Assembly (NCBI RefSeq): GCF_008329645.1
Contig: NZ_CP043474.1
Coordinates: 4,154,001-4,218,000, forward strand
DNA from: Mycolicibacterium grossiae
Lineage (GTDB): Bacteria; Actinomycetota; Actinomycetes; Mycobacteriales; Mycobacteriaceae
Length of the DNA stretch: 64,000 nt
Direction: 5' to 3'
Positions 1 through 7,728 of this stretch are shown here, piece after piece. Below the pieces are notes generated by a model, which worked only from the letters and a program-made list of their open reading frames with translations, was not told the DNA's origin and did no database searches. The position numbers and the translations under genes were made by a program. The first letter of the stretch is position 1; every line of letters starts with the position of its first letter.

Positions 1-8
1 GCCTTGTC

Positions 9-308
9 ATGGAGATGATCGCCGCAACCGAGTTCCTGGCCCGGTCGACGACGCAGACCAGCGTCGGGTGGATCGGCTACATCATCATCGGCGCCATCGC
101 CGGGTGGATCGCCGGCAAGATCGTCAAGGGCGGCGGCTCGGGCATCCTCATGAACATCGTCATCGGCGTGATCGGCGCCCTGATCGGCGGCTTCCTACTG
201 AGCTTTTTCCTCGACACCGCGGGCGGCGGCTGGTGGTTCACCCTGTTCACCGCGATCCTCGGCTCGGTGATCCTGCTGTCGATCGTGGGGGCGGTCCAGA
301 GGCGCTGA
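9..308 (+). CDS. GlsB/YeaQ/YmgE-family stress-response membrane protein
   Basis: Small, almost entirely hydrophobic protein of 99 aa. It has three glycine-rich membrane segments (about residues 22-40, 47-67 and 74-95). The first carries a GAIAGWIAGKIVKGG-type motif, characteristic of the 'transglycosylase-associated' GlsB/YeaQ/YmgE family. Family members are 80-95 aa inner-membrane proteins induced by envelope or acid stress; the molecular function is unknown. The frame stays open to the left edge of the window, so an upstream start outside the window cannot be excluded, although the length already fits the family. A convergent CPBP protease gene follows. Confidence 0.8.
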   Translation: MEMIAATEFLARSTTQTSVGWIGYIIIGAIAGWIAGKIVKGGGSGILMNIVIGVIGALIGGFLLSFFLDTAGGGWWFTLFTAILGSVILLSIVGAVQRR

Positions 309-326
309 CCCTGCGGCGCGCCCGGC

Positions 327-1118
327 TCAGGTCGAGGCGTGCCAGACCAGGGCGGCGGCCAGCGCGCCGAGCCCGTTGAGCGACCAGTGCAGCGCGATCG
401 GGGCGAGCAGGCTGCCGCTGCGGCCGCGCAGCCAGGTGAAGACGAAGCCGGCCGCTGCGGTGGCGAGCACGGCCAGCACGACGCCGGCGACCATGCCGCC
501 CACCCCGCCGCCGAACAGCCGGGTGAAGCCGGCGTTGCTGCTCGTCAGCCCCAGCGACGTCGCGACGTGCCACAGCCCGAACAGCAGCGAGCCGGCCGCC
601 GCCACGCCGCGGAAACCCCACGCCCGCCCGAGCGTTCCGTGCAGGACGCCGCGGAAGGCGAGTTCCTCGGGGATCACGGTCTGCAGCGGGATGATGATCA
701 TCGACGCGAGGACGGCGCCGGACAGCGTCGCGTAGTGGTCGTTCATGAACAGCGGCCGCGTCCACGGCAGGGCGATGCCCACGCCGATGACGGCGGCGAC
801 GAGCGCCACCGCGGCGAGGGCGTACCCGGCACCGGAGCGCCAGTGCTCACGACCGAGGCCGAGTTCGGTCCAGCCGATGCCGCGTGATCGCACCAGCGCC
901 ACCAGTCCGAGGGCGGCGAGCGGGACGGTCACCACGTTCGCCCACGGCGTCGTGAAGTGTGCGACGAGATTGGTCAGCGCGAGGACCACCACCACGACGC
1001 CGATGTCGACGTAGACGCGGTAGTGGTGCAGCGCCGACAGCTGACCGAGCAGCGGGTGCGCGTCGGCGGACGCGGGCGGCGCGGCGGCGAGAGCGGTGGC
1101 GGCGAGGGACTCGGACAT
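327..1118 (-). CDS. CPBP-family intramembrane glutamic endopeptidase
   Basis: Polytopic membrane protein (263 aa) with the hallmarks of the CPBP/Abi (Rce1-like) family: an EELAFRG motif (EExxxR) and, about 25 residues later, FGLWH, which together supply the catalytic Glu and His. A further conserved HWSLN motif lies near the C-terminus. The family comprises membrane-embedded prenyl-protein or self-immunity peptidases; the substrate here is unknown. I start at the ATG giving MSESLAA, because the 27 extra upstream residues are Arg/Pro-rich and look like a reading-frame extension. The gene is monocistronic and divergent from the CoA-transferase gene. Confidence 0.82.
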   Translation of the reverse strand: MSESLAATALAAAPPASADAHPLLGQLSALHHYRVYVDIGVVVVVLALTNLVAHFTTPWANVVTVPLAALGLVALVRSRGIGWTELGLGREHWRSGAGYALAAVALVAAVIGVGIALPWTRPLFMNDHYATLSGAVLASMIIIPLQTVIPEELAFRGVLHGTLGRAWGFRGVAAAGSLLFGLWHVATSLGLTSSNAGFTRLFGGGVGGMVAGVVLAVLATAAAGFVFTWLRGRSGSLLAPIALHWSLNGLGALAAALVWHAST

Positions 1119-1213
1119 GACCGGCTCAGTGTAGGGGCGCGACCTGAGACGACCCGTCGTCCGAGGTGGCGGGGCCGGCGGGCTGCGCGGTGCCGTCACG
1201 CTAGGGTCTGATC

Positions 1214-3607
1214 ATGCTTGACGCCCGTCAACTCCTGGCCCCGCTGCGGGTCCTGGACGTCGGCGGTCTCGCTTCCGACGGCGTCGGCCGACTGTTCGCC
1301 GAGCTGGGCGCCGACGTCCTCAAGGTCGAACCGCCCGGCGGCTCGGCGGACCGGGCGCGCGCGCCACGCGTCGGCGACGTCGGCATCTCGTTCGCCCTGC
1401 GCAACGCCGGCAAGCGGTGCACCACGCTCGACGCGTCGCTCGACGCCGACCGCGCGCGCTTCGCCGAGCTGATTGCCGGGTCGGACGTCGTCGTGGACGT
1501 GGGCCGGCCCGGGACGTGCGCCGCCTTCGGTGCGCCGCTGACCGAGTTCGCCCGGCGCCACGAGCACCTCGTCGCGGTGAGCCTGACGGACTTCGGCGCG
1601 GACGGACCCCGCGCCGGGTGGCAGGCGTCCGATGCGGTGCTGTACGCGATGTCGACCGCGCTGTCGCGGTCCGGTCCCTCGACGGGACGGCCGGTGCTGC
1701 CGCCGCCCGGCCTGGCGTCCGCGACCGCCGCCACGCAGGCGGCGTGGGCCGCCCTGGTCGCCTACTACCAGCGCCTGCGCACCGGCCGCGGTGACGTCGT
1801 CGACGTCTCGCGGTTCGAGGCGGTGCTCCAGTCACTCGACCCGCCCTTCGGCTCCGAGGGCCAGGCGGCGGTCGGGCTGCGGTCGGCCGCGCAGCTGTGG
1901 CGCGGCCGCCCACGCAATCAGCAGATCTTTCCGACGTTCGCCTGCCGTGACGGCTACGTCCGGATGTGTCTGCTCTCGGCGCGGCAGTGGCGGGGCATGC
2001 GAGCGTGGCTCGGCGAACCGGAGGAGTTCGCCGATCCCGCGCTGGACGCCATCGCCGCCCGCTACGCCGCCTCCGACCGGCTCAATGCGGCGATCGCCGA
2101 CCTCTTCGCCGATCGCCGCGCCGACGATCTCGTCGCCGAGGGACACGCGCGCGGCGTGCCGATCGCCGCCGTGCTCACCCCGGCCCAGGCGCTGGCCACC
2201 GAGCACTTCCGCGCCGCGGGCGCGCTCACCGCCGTCGACCTCGCCGGAGTGCGCCTCGACGTCCCCGTCGGCGCCGTGGTCGTCGACGGCGTCCACGCCG
2301 GACCGCGACGCCTGGCACTGCCGGTCGCCGATGATCCACCCGAGTGGCTCCCGCGCGCCGGGACGTTCGAGGTCCCGCGCGCCGCGTCGTCGTCGCGGCC
2401 GTTCTCCGGACTGCGCATCCTCGACCTCGGAGTGATCGTCGCGGGCGGTGAACTCGGCCGGCTCTTCGCCGATCTCGGCGCCGACGTCGTCAAGGTGGAG
2501 AGCACGGCGTACCCGGACGGGCTGCGCCAGACCCGCCCCGGGCAGGCCATGAGCCGGTCCTGGGCGCTGACCCACCGCAACGAGCGCAGCCTCGGCCTCG
2601 ACCTGCGCCATCCCGACGGCGCGGCGCTGTTCCGCCGCCTGCTGGCGACGGCCGACGCGCTGTTCGCCAACTTCCGGCCGGGGACGCTGAACGCGCTGGG
2701 CCTGTCGCCGGAGGAGCTGCGCGCCGTCAACCCCCGCCTGGTGCTGGCCGAGAGCAGCGCCTTCGGCGCCGACGGTCCGTGGAGTTCTCGGATGGGATAC
2801 GGGCCGCTGGTGCGCGCCACCACCGGGGTGAGCCGGTCGTGGATCGACCGGCAGCCGTACGCCGACGACGTCGCCGAGGGCTTCTTCGACGCGACGACGA
2901 TCTTCCCGGACCACCTCGCCGCCCGGGTCACGGCGATCGGCGCGCTCGCGGCGCTGCTCGCGCGCACCGACGCCGCCGCCCGCGTGCACGTGTCGCAGGC
3001 CGAGGTCGCCGTCGGCGCGCTGGCGACGTCGTTCGTCGCGGACGCCGCGGGCGTCGCCGCATCGGGGACCCGCACGATGGCCGACACGGACCTCGACGTG
3101 GTGTTGCCCTGCGCGGGGGACGACGAATGGTGCGTGGCGTCGGTCGCGACCGACGCGCACCGCAGCGCACTGGCACGCCTGCTCGGCCTCGACGTGCGGT
3201 GCGCCGAGTCAACGCCCGCCGAGTCAACGCTCGTCGAAGCGCTGCGCCGCTGGGCCGCCCGGCGGGATCCGGAGGCAGCGTGCACGGCGCTGCAGGAGGC
3301 GGGCGTGCCCGCCGGCCCGATGCTCCGTGCGGCCGACGTGCCGGCCGACCCGCAGGTGCTCGCCCGCCGGGTGTACGCCGAGATGGCACATCCGCTGTTC
3401 GCCGAGCCGCTGCCGGCCGAGACCCGTCCCGCCCGGTTCGGGCGCATCGCCGACGCGGAGCTGCGCCCCGCGCCGATGCCCGGCGAACACACCCGCGAGA
3501 TCTGCGCCGAACTCGGCATGACCGGCGCCCAGATCGACCACCTCCTCGACACGGACGTCGCATTCGCGTGGTCCGCCGCCACGACACCCGAAAGGCTCGC
3601 CCCGTGA
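1214..3607 (+). CDS. Tandem-domain CaiB/BaiF (family III) CoA-transferase
   Basis: A 797-aa protein made of two consecutive family III CoA-transferase modules. The first (about 1-385) opens with PLRVLDVGGLASDGVGRL and a GADVLKVEPPGG motif. The second (about 392-797) opens with GLRILDLGVIVAGGELGRL and GADVVKVES, followed by LDLRHPDG and the NFRPGTLNALGLSPEEL signature. Most family members are about 400 aa and dimerise, so this is a covalent tandem copy. Enzymes of the family move CoA between carboxylic acids. The length and a following thiolase gene overlapping by 4 bp (GTGA) resemble M. tuberculosis Rv1866-Rv1867 as I remember it. Substrate unknown; acyl-CoA metabolism is inferred from the pairing. 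Confidence 0.85.
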   Translation: MLDARQLLAPLRVLDVGGLASDGVGRLFAELGADVLKVEPPGGSADRARAPRVGDVGISFALRNAGKRCTTLDASLDADRARFAELIAGSDVVVDVGRPGTCAAFGAPLTEFARRHEHLVAVSLTDFGADGPRAGWQASDAVLYAMSTALSRSGPSTGRPVLPPPGLASATAATQAAWAALVAYYQRLRTGRGDVVDVSRFEAVLQSLDPPFGSEGQAAVGLRSAAQLWRGRPRNQQIFPTFACRDGYVRMCLLSARQWRGMRAWLGEPEEFADPALDAIAARYAASDRLNAAIADLFADRRADDLVAEGHARGVPIAAVLTPAQALATEHFRAAGALTAVDLAGVRLDVPVGAVVVDGVHAGPRRLALPVADDPPEWLPRAGTFEVPRAASSSRPFSGLRILDLGVIVAGGELGRLFADLGADVVKVESTAYPDGLRQTRPGQAMSRSWALTHRNERSLGLDLRHPDGAALFRRLLATADALFANFRPGTLNALGLSPEELRAVNPRLVLAESSAFGADGPWSSRMGYGPLVRATTGVSRSWIDRQPYADDVAEGFFDATTIFPDHLAARVTAIGALAALLARTDAAARVHVSQAEVAVGALATSFVADAAGVAASGTRTMADTDLDVVLPCAGDDEWCVASVATDAHRSALARLLGLDVRCAESTPAESTLVEALRRWAARRDPEAACTALQEAGVPAGPMLRAADVPADPQVLARRVYAEMAHPLFAEPLPAETRPARFGRIADAELRPAPMPGEHTREICAELGMTGAQIDHLLDTDVAFAWSAATTPERLAP

Positions 3608-5082
3608 GCATCGACCCCCGCACGCCCGTCCTCGTCGGCTACGGCCAGGTGACCCAGCGGGAGTCCGACCCGTCGGTCGAGCCCGTCGACCTGATGGAGT
3701 CGGCCGCCCGCGCGGCCGCGGATGCGCGCGTGCTGGAGGCGGTGCGCTCGGTGCGCATCGTCAACCTGCTGTCCTGGCGCTACCGCAATCCCGGTCTGCT
3801 CCTCGCCGAGCGCCTCGGCGCGTCGGCGGCCGAGGGCCGGTACACGCCCATCGGCGGCAACGTGCCGCAGGCCCTGGTGAACGAGGCGTGCCTGGACATC
3901 CAGGCCGGCCGCGTCGACGCGGTCCTGATCGCCGGGGCGGAGACCTGGCGCACCCGCTCGCGGGTCCGCTCCTCGGGCGGGACGCTCGACTGGACCGTGC
4001 AGGACGACGGCGTGCCGGTGCCCGCCGGCGCGGACGACCAGTTCCTGCTCGCCGGCGAGGTGGAGATCCGGATCAAGCTCGACCGGCCGTCGTACGTCTA
4101 CCCGATGTTCGAGCAGGCGATCCGCATCGACGCGGGGGAGACCGCCGACGAGCACCGCCGCCGCATCGGTGCGCTGTGGTCCCGGTTCAGCGAGGTCGCC
4201 GCAGGCAACCCGCACGCGTGGAGCACCGAAGCCGTTGCCGCCGAGGACATCTGGCAGCCCAGCGCGGCCAACCGCATGGTGTCCTGGCCCTACACCAAGC
4301 TCATGAACTCGAACAACATGGTGGACCAGGGCGCCGCGCTGGTGCTCACCTCGGCGCAGCGTGCCACCGAACTCGGGATCTCTCGGGACCGCTGGGTCTT
4401 TCCGTACGCGGGCACCGACGCGCACGACACCTATCTGATCGCCGAGCGGGACGCCTTCCACCGGTCGCCGGCGATCCGCATCGCCGGGGCGCGGGCGCTG
4501 CAGCTGGCGGGCGTCGCGGTCGACGACGTCGACCTCGTCGACGTGTACTCCTGCTTCCCGTCGGCGGTGCAGGTGGCGGCGCGTGAACTCGGCCTGCCGC
4601 TGGACGATCCGGCGCGGCCGCTCACCGTCACCGGCGGCCTCACGTTCGCCGGGGGACCGTGGAACGACTACGTCACGCACTCGATCGCCACGATGGCCGA
4701 ACGCCTCGCCGCCGCACCGGACGCGGTGGGGCTGATCACCGCCAATGGTGGCTACCTCACCAAGCACAGCTTCGGCGTCTACAGCGCCACCCCGCCGGGC
4801 CGCGAGTTTCGTTGGCAGGACGTGCAATCCGAGGTCGACGCCGAGCCGACGCGGGTCGCCGAGGGCGACTGGGAGGGCACCGGCACGGTCGAGACCTGGA
4901 CCACGCCGTTCACCCGCGAGGGCGACCCGGAGAAGGTCTTCGTCGCCGTCCGCACCCCCGCGGACACCCGCGCGCTGGCGGTGCTCACCGACCCCGCCGA
5001 CGCCGCCGCCAGCGTCACCGAGGACATCGCCGGCGCGACGGTGACCGTCTCCGCCGGCGGCACCGCCCACCTCGTCTCCTAG
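3604..5082 (+). CDS. Thiolase-like acetyl-CoA acetyltransferase (Rv1867 type)
   Basis: A 492-aa thiolase-superfamily protein starting at a GTG that overlaps the stop of the CoA-transferase by 4 bp. It starts DPRTPVLVGYGQVTQRES, has the GGNVPQALVNEAC stretch near the expected nucleophile position (about residue 100), a D-VDLVDVYSCFPSAVQ segment (about 305-320) and GGLTFAGGPWNDY. These match the long acetyl-CoA acetyltransferase-like subfamily of actinobacteria rather than classical 390-aa thiolases. The canonical C-x-S-G nucleophile motif is not obvious, so degradative thiolase activity is inferred from the family. Likely works with the coupled CoA-transferase on an acyl-CoA. Confidence 0.8.
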   Translation: MSIDPRTPVLVGYGQVTQRESDPSVEPVDLMESAARAAADARVLEAVRSVRIVNLLSWRYRNPGLLLAERLGASAAEGRYTPIGGNVPQALVNEACLDIQAGRVDAVLIAGAETWRTRSRVRSSGGTLDWTVQDDGVPVPAGADDQFLLAGEVEIRIKLDRPSYVYPMFEQAIRIDAGETADEHRRRIGALWSRFSEVAAGNPHAWSTEAVAAEDIWQPSAANRMVSWPYTKLMNSNNMVDQGAALVLTSAQRATELGISRDRWVFPYAGTDAHDTYLIAERDAFHRSPAIRIAGARALQLAGVAVDDVDLVDVYSCFPSAVQVAARELGLPLDDPARPLTVTGGLTFAGGPWNDYVTHSIATMAERLAAAPDAVGLITANGGYLTKHSFGVYSATPPGREFRWQDVQSEVDAEPTRVAEGDWEGTGTVETWTTPFTREGDPEKVFVAVRTPADTRALAVLTDPADAAASVTEDIAGATVTVSAGGTAHLVS

Positions 5083-5134
5083 CGATTTCGGCGCGCTCGC
5101 GTTCGCTCACCGAACGAAAGCGCGCCGAAATCGC
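5082..5134. terminator. Large stem-loop after the thiolase gene
   Basis: A perfect 16-bp inverted repeat (left arm 5082-5097 GCGATTTCGGCGCGCT, right arm 5119-5134). A second 6-bp stem lies inside (CGTTCG 5100-5105 / CGAACG 5111-5116). It begins on the last base of the thiolase stop codon. No T-run follows, as is usual for mycobacterial terminator hairpins. It separates the CoA-transferase/thiolase operon from the rhamnose promoter. Confidence 0.7.
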
Positions 5135-5150
5135 CGGAGAAGGCGGGGTG

Positions 5151-5180
5151 TTGACGTCACGCCGACGGCGTGAGTATGGT
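5151..5180 (+). promoter_or_regulatory. Putative promoter of the rhamnose operon
   Basis: A TTGACG -35 hexamer at 5151-5156, an 18-bp spacer and a TATGGT -10 hexamer at 5175-5180. This predicts a transcription start near 5187, just upstream of the LacI-type palindrome. Inferred from consensus only. Confidence 0.55.
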
Positions 5181-5192
5181 CCAGGTCACGTA

Positions 5193-5206
5193 TTGAAACG
5201 TTTCAA
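5193..5206. promoter_or_regulatory. LacI-family operator palindrome
   Basis: A perfect 14-bp palindrome, TTGAAACGTTTCAA, with the central CG typical of LacI/GalR-family sites. It sits 12 bp downstream of the predicted -10, so bound repressor would block transcription. The LacI regulator encoded at the end of the same operon (12464-13474) is the obvious ligand. Confidence 0.8.
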
Positions 5207-5259
5207 CGCGTGATCGCAGCGTGGCGGCCCGGGCGGGTCGACCGACCCCGAGGACGACC

Positions 5260-6579
5260 ATGAGACTGGGCGCACGCACCACCACCGGGTGGCGGGCGAC
5301 GATCGCCGTCGCCATGAGCAACTACATCGAGGCGGGATCGATCATCGCGATCGCCACCAGCCTCGGCTTCTGGCAGGCCGAGTTCGGCCTCGGCGACTTC
5401 GCGGTCGGTCTGCTGGCGGCGTTGAGCGCCAACGCCTTCGGCGCGGCGATCGGTGCCATCCTCGGCGGCCCGCTGTGCGACCGGTACGGCCGCAAGGCGA
5501 TCTACACCTACGACCTGCTGGTGTACATGGCCGGCGTGCTGCTGGCGGCGTTCGCGGTGAACTACGCGATGCTGCTGGCCGCGTTCGTGATCACCGGCAT
5601 TGCCGTCGGCGCGGGCGTCCCGGCGTCGTGGACCTACATCGCCGAGCAGGCGCCGTCGTCGGGCCGGGCAAAGCACGTCGGCACCGCGCAGCTGGCGTGG
5701 TCGACGGGACCGCTCATCGGGTTCGCCCTCGCCGCGGCGCTCTCGCCGCTCGGCCTGCTGGGCTCGCGCATCGTCTTCGTGCACCTGTTCGTGGTCGCCG
5801 CCGTGGTGTGGTGGGTGCGCCAGGGCCTCGCCGAGTCCGAGATCTGGACCGAGGAGGGCCGCGGCGCGATTCCCCGGGCCGGCACGCCCACATCGGCGAC
5901 GTTGGGCGCCCACGGGTTGCGGGGACTGTTCTCCCGCCAGGTCAACGTCACGGCGCTGCTGTTCCTGGGCGGCATCTATTTGTTCTGGAACACCGTCGCC
6001 GGTCAGGCCGGCATCTTCATGCCCCGGGTCTACGACACCGCCGGACTGCACAGCCCGGTGGCGCAGAACCTGCTGCAGGTGCTGGTGTGGGGATGCACGG
6101 TGGCCGCCACCTACTTCGGCTTCATGCGCTACGCCGACCGGATGAGTCAGCGCCTGCTGTACGTGATCGGAGCCGCGCTCGGCGTGGCCGGATGGATAGT
6201 GCTGGTGGCGTTCACCAGCGGCGGCGTGCCGACCATGCTGGCGTTCGCCGTGCTGTGGGGCGTCTCGGCGGGCATCGGCGCACAGGCCTTCTACGGCCTG
6301 TGGGCCAGTGAACTGTTCGCTACGCCCTACCGCGCCAGCGCCCAGGGCGTCATGTTCTGCGTCGTGCGCAGCGTCACCGGACTGCTGAGCTACTTCTTCC
6401 CGACGCTGCTGGCGGTGACCGGCCTGACCGGCGTCGGCCTGCTGCTCATCGGTCTGCTCACCGTCGCGCTGGTGATCGGCGCGGTGTGGGCACCGGCGAC
6501 GCGCGGTAAGTCGTTGCGGCAGATCGAGATCGAACGCTACGGACGGGCGCACAGCCCCGCGACGGAGGTCCCTGCCTGA
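5260..6579 (+). CDS. MFS transporter, probable L-rhamnose uptake
   Basis: A 439-aa major facilitator with 12 predicted membrane segments. The loop after TM2 carries GGPLCDRYGRKAIYTYD, the classic MFS G-x-x-x-D-R-x-G-R-[KR] signature. I choose ATG 5260, preceded by GAGGA at 7 nt, over the upstream GTG at 5221, which adds an Arg-rich extension. It is the first gene of the rhamnose operon behind the LacI operator and its stop overlaps the rhaI start (TGATG). The L-rhamnose substrate is inferred from the operon; sequence alone says only sugar-transporter-like MFS. Confidence 0.8.
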   Translation: MRLGARTTTGWRATIAVAMSNYIEAGSIIAIATSLGFWQAEFGLGDFAVGLLAALSANAFGAAIGAILGGPLCDRYGRKAIYTYDLLVYMAGVLLAAFAVNYAMLLAAFVITGIAVGAGVPASWTYIAEQAPSSGRAKHVGTAQLAWSTGPLIGFALAAALSPLGLLGSRIVFVHLFVVAAVVWWVRQGLAESEIWTEEGRGAIPRAGTPTSATLGAHGLRGLFSRQVNVTALLFLGGIYLFWNTVAGQAGIFMPRVYDTAGLHSPVAQNLLQVLVWGCTVAATYFGFMRYADRMSQRLLYVIGAALGVAGWIVLVAFTSGGVPTMLAFAVLWGVSAGIGAQAFYGLWASELFATPYRASAQGVMFCVVRSVTGLLSYFFPTLLAVTGLTGVGLLLIGLLTVALVIGAVWAPATRGKSLRQIEIERYGRAHSPATEVPA

Positions 6580-7727
6580 TGCACGCGCTCCTGGACGAGT
6601 TGCGGATCGAGCTGCCGTCGTGGGCGTTCGGTAATTCCGGCACCCGGTTCAAGGTGTTCGGCACGCCGGGCACCCCGCGCACCGTGTGGGAGAAGATCGC
6701 CGACGCCGCCACCGTGCACCGCGTCACCGGCCTCGCGCCGACGGTGGCACTGCACATTCCGTGGGACCGCGTCGACGACTACGCGGCGCTGGCGGCCCAC
6801 GCCCGGGAGCACGGCGTCGCGCTGGGCACCATCAACTCGAACACGTTCCAGGACGACGCCTACAAGTTCGGCAGCCTCACCCACGTCGATGCGACGGTGC
6901 GGCAGAAGGCCATCGATCACCATCTGGACTGCATCGAGGTGATGCACCAGACCGGCTCGCGGGACCTCAAGATCTGGCTGGCCGACGGCACCAACTATCC
7001 CGGCCAGGGCGACATCCGCGGCCGCCAGGACCGGCTCGCCGCATCGCTGGCGACCATCTACCGGCACCTCGGCGAGGACCAGCGCATGGTGCTCGAATAC
7101 AAATTCTTCGAACCGGCGATGTACATGACCGACGTCCCGGACTGGGGCACCGCCTACGCCCAGGTGAGCGCCCTGGGCGAGCGGGCCGTGGTGTGCCTGG
7201 ACACCGGACACCACGCGCCGGGCACCAACATCGAGTTCATCGTCGCGCAGCTGCTGCGGCTGGGGAAGCTCGGCTCCTTCGACTTCAACTCGCGCTTCTA
7301 CGCCGACGACGATCTGATCGTCGGCGCCGCCGATCCGTTCCAGCTGTTCCGCATCATGTTCGAGGTCGTGCGCGGCGGCGGGCTCGATGCGAGATCGGGC
7401 GTCGCGCTCATGCTCGACCAGTGCCACAACGTCGAGGCGAAGATCCCCGGCCAGATCCGCTCGGTGCTCAACGTCCTCGAGATGACCGCGCGCGCCCTGC
7501 TCGTGGACGTCGACGGCCTCGTCGCGGCGCAGGAGGCCGGCGACGTCCTGGGCGCCAACGGCATCGTCATGGACGCCTTCTACACCGACGTCCGGCCGGC
7601 GCTGGCGCAGTGGCGTACCGAGCGCGGCCTGCCCGCCGACCCGATGCGGGCCTTCGCCGAATCCGGCTACCAGCAGGCCATCGACGCCGAACGCGTCGGC
7701 GGCACCCAATCCTCGTGGGGAGCATGA
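6579..7727 (+). CDS. rhaI: L-rhamnose isomerase (class II, xylose-isomerase-like TIM barrel)
   Basis: A 382-aa sugar isomerase resembling the Pseudomonas stutzeri/actinobacterial L-rhamnose isomerase family rather than E. coli RhaA. Metal-site candidates are in VLEYKFFEP (Glu, about residue 174), CLDTGHH (about 207), and SFDFNSRFYADDDL (about 230-243). The LMLDQCHNVEAKIPGQIRS block near 285-300 is typical of this family. It converts L-rhamnose to L-rhamnulose. The start overlaps the transporter stop by one base, and rhaD starts one base beyond its stop codon, indicating a single transcript. Confidence 0.85.
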   Translation: MHALLDELRIELPSWAFGNSGTRFKVFGTPGTPRTVWEKIADAATVHRVTGLAPTVALHIPWDRVDDYAALAAHAREHGVALGTINSNTFQDDAYKFGSLTHVDATVRQKAIDHHLDCIEVMHQTGSRDLKIWLADGTNYPGQGDIRGRQDRLAASLATIYRHLGEDQRMVLEYKFFEPAMYMTDVPDWGTAYAQVSALGERAVVCLDTGHHAPGTNIEFIVAQLLRLGKLGSFDFNSRFYADDDLIVGAADPFQLFRIMFEVVRGGGLDARSGVALMLDQCHNVEAKIPGQIRSVLNVLEMTARALLVDVDGLVAAQEAGDVLGANGIVMDAFYTDVRPALAQWRTERGLPADPMRAFAESGYQQAIDAERVGGTQSSWGA

Positions 7728-7728
7728 C

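Noticed and set aside
2062..5070. A 1002-aa minus-strand open frame opposite the CoA-transferase and thiolase genes
   Set aside because: Arg/Gly/Ala/His-rich shadow of very GC-rich coding DNA; no domain and opposite to well-recognised genes. The same applies to the other long antisense frames, for example 9941-11128 and 15699-17408.
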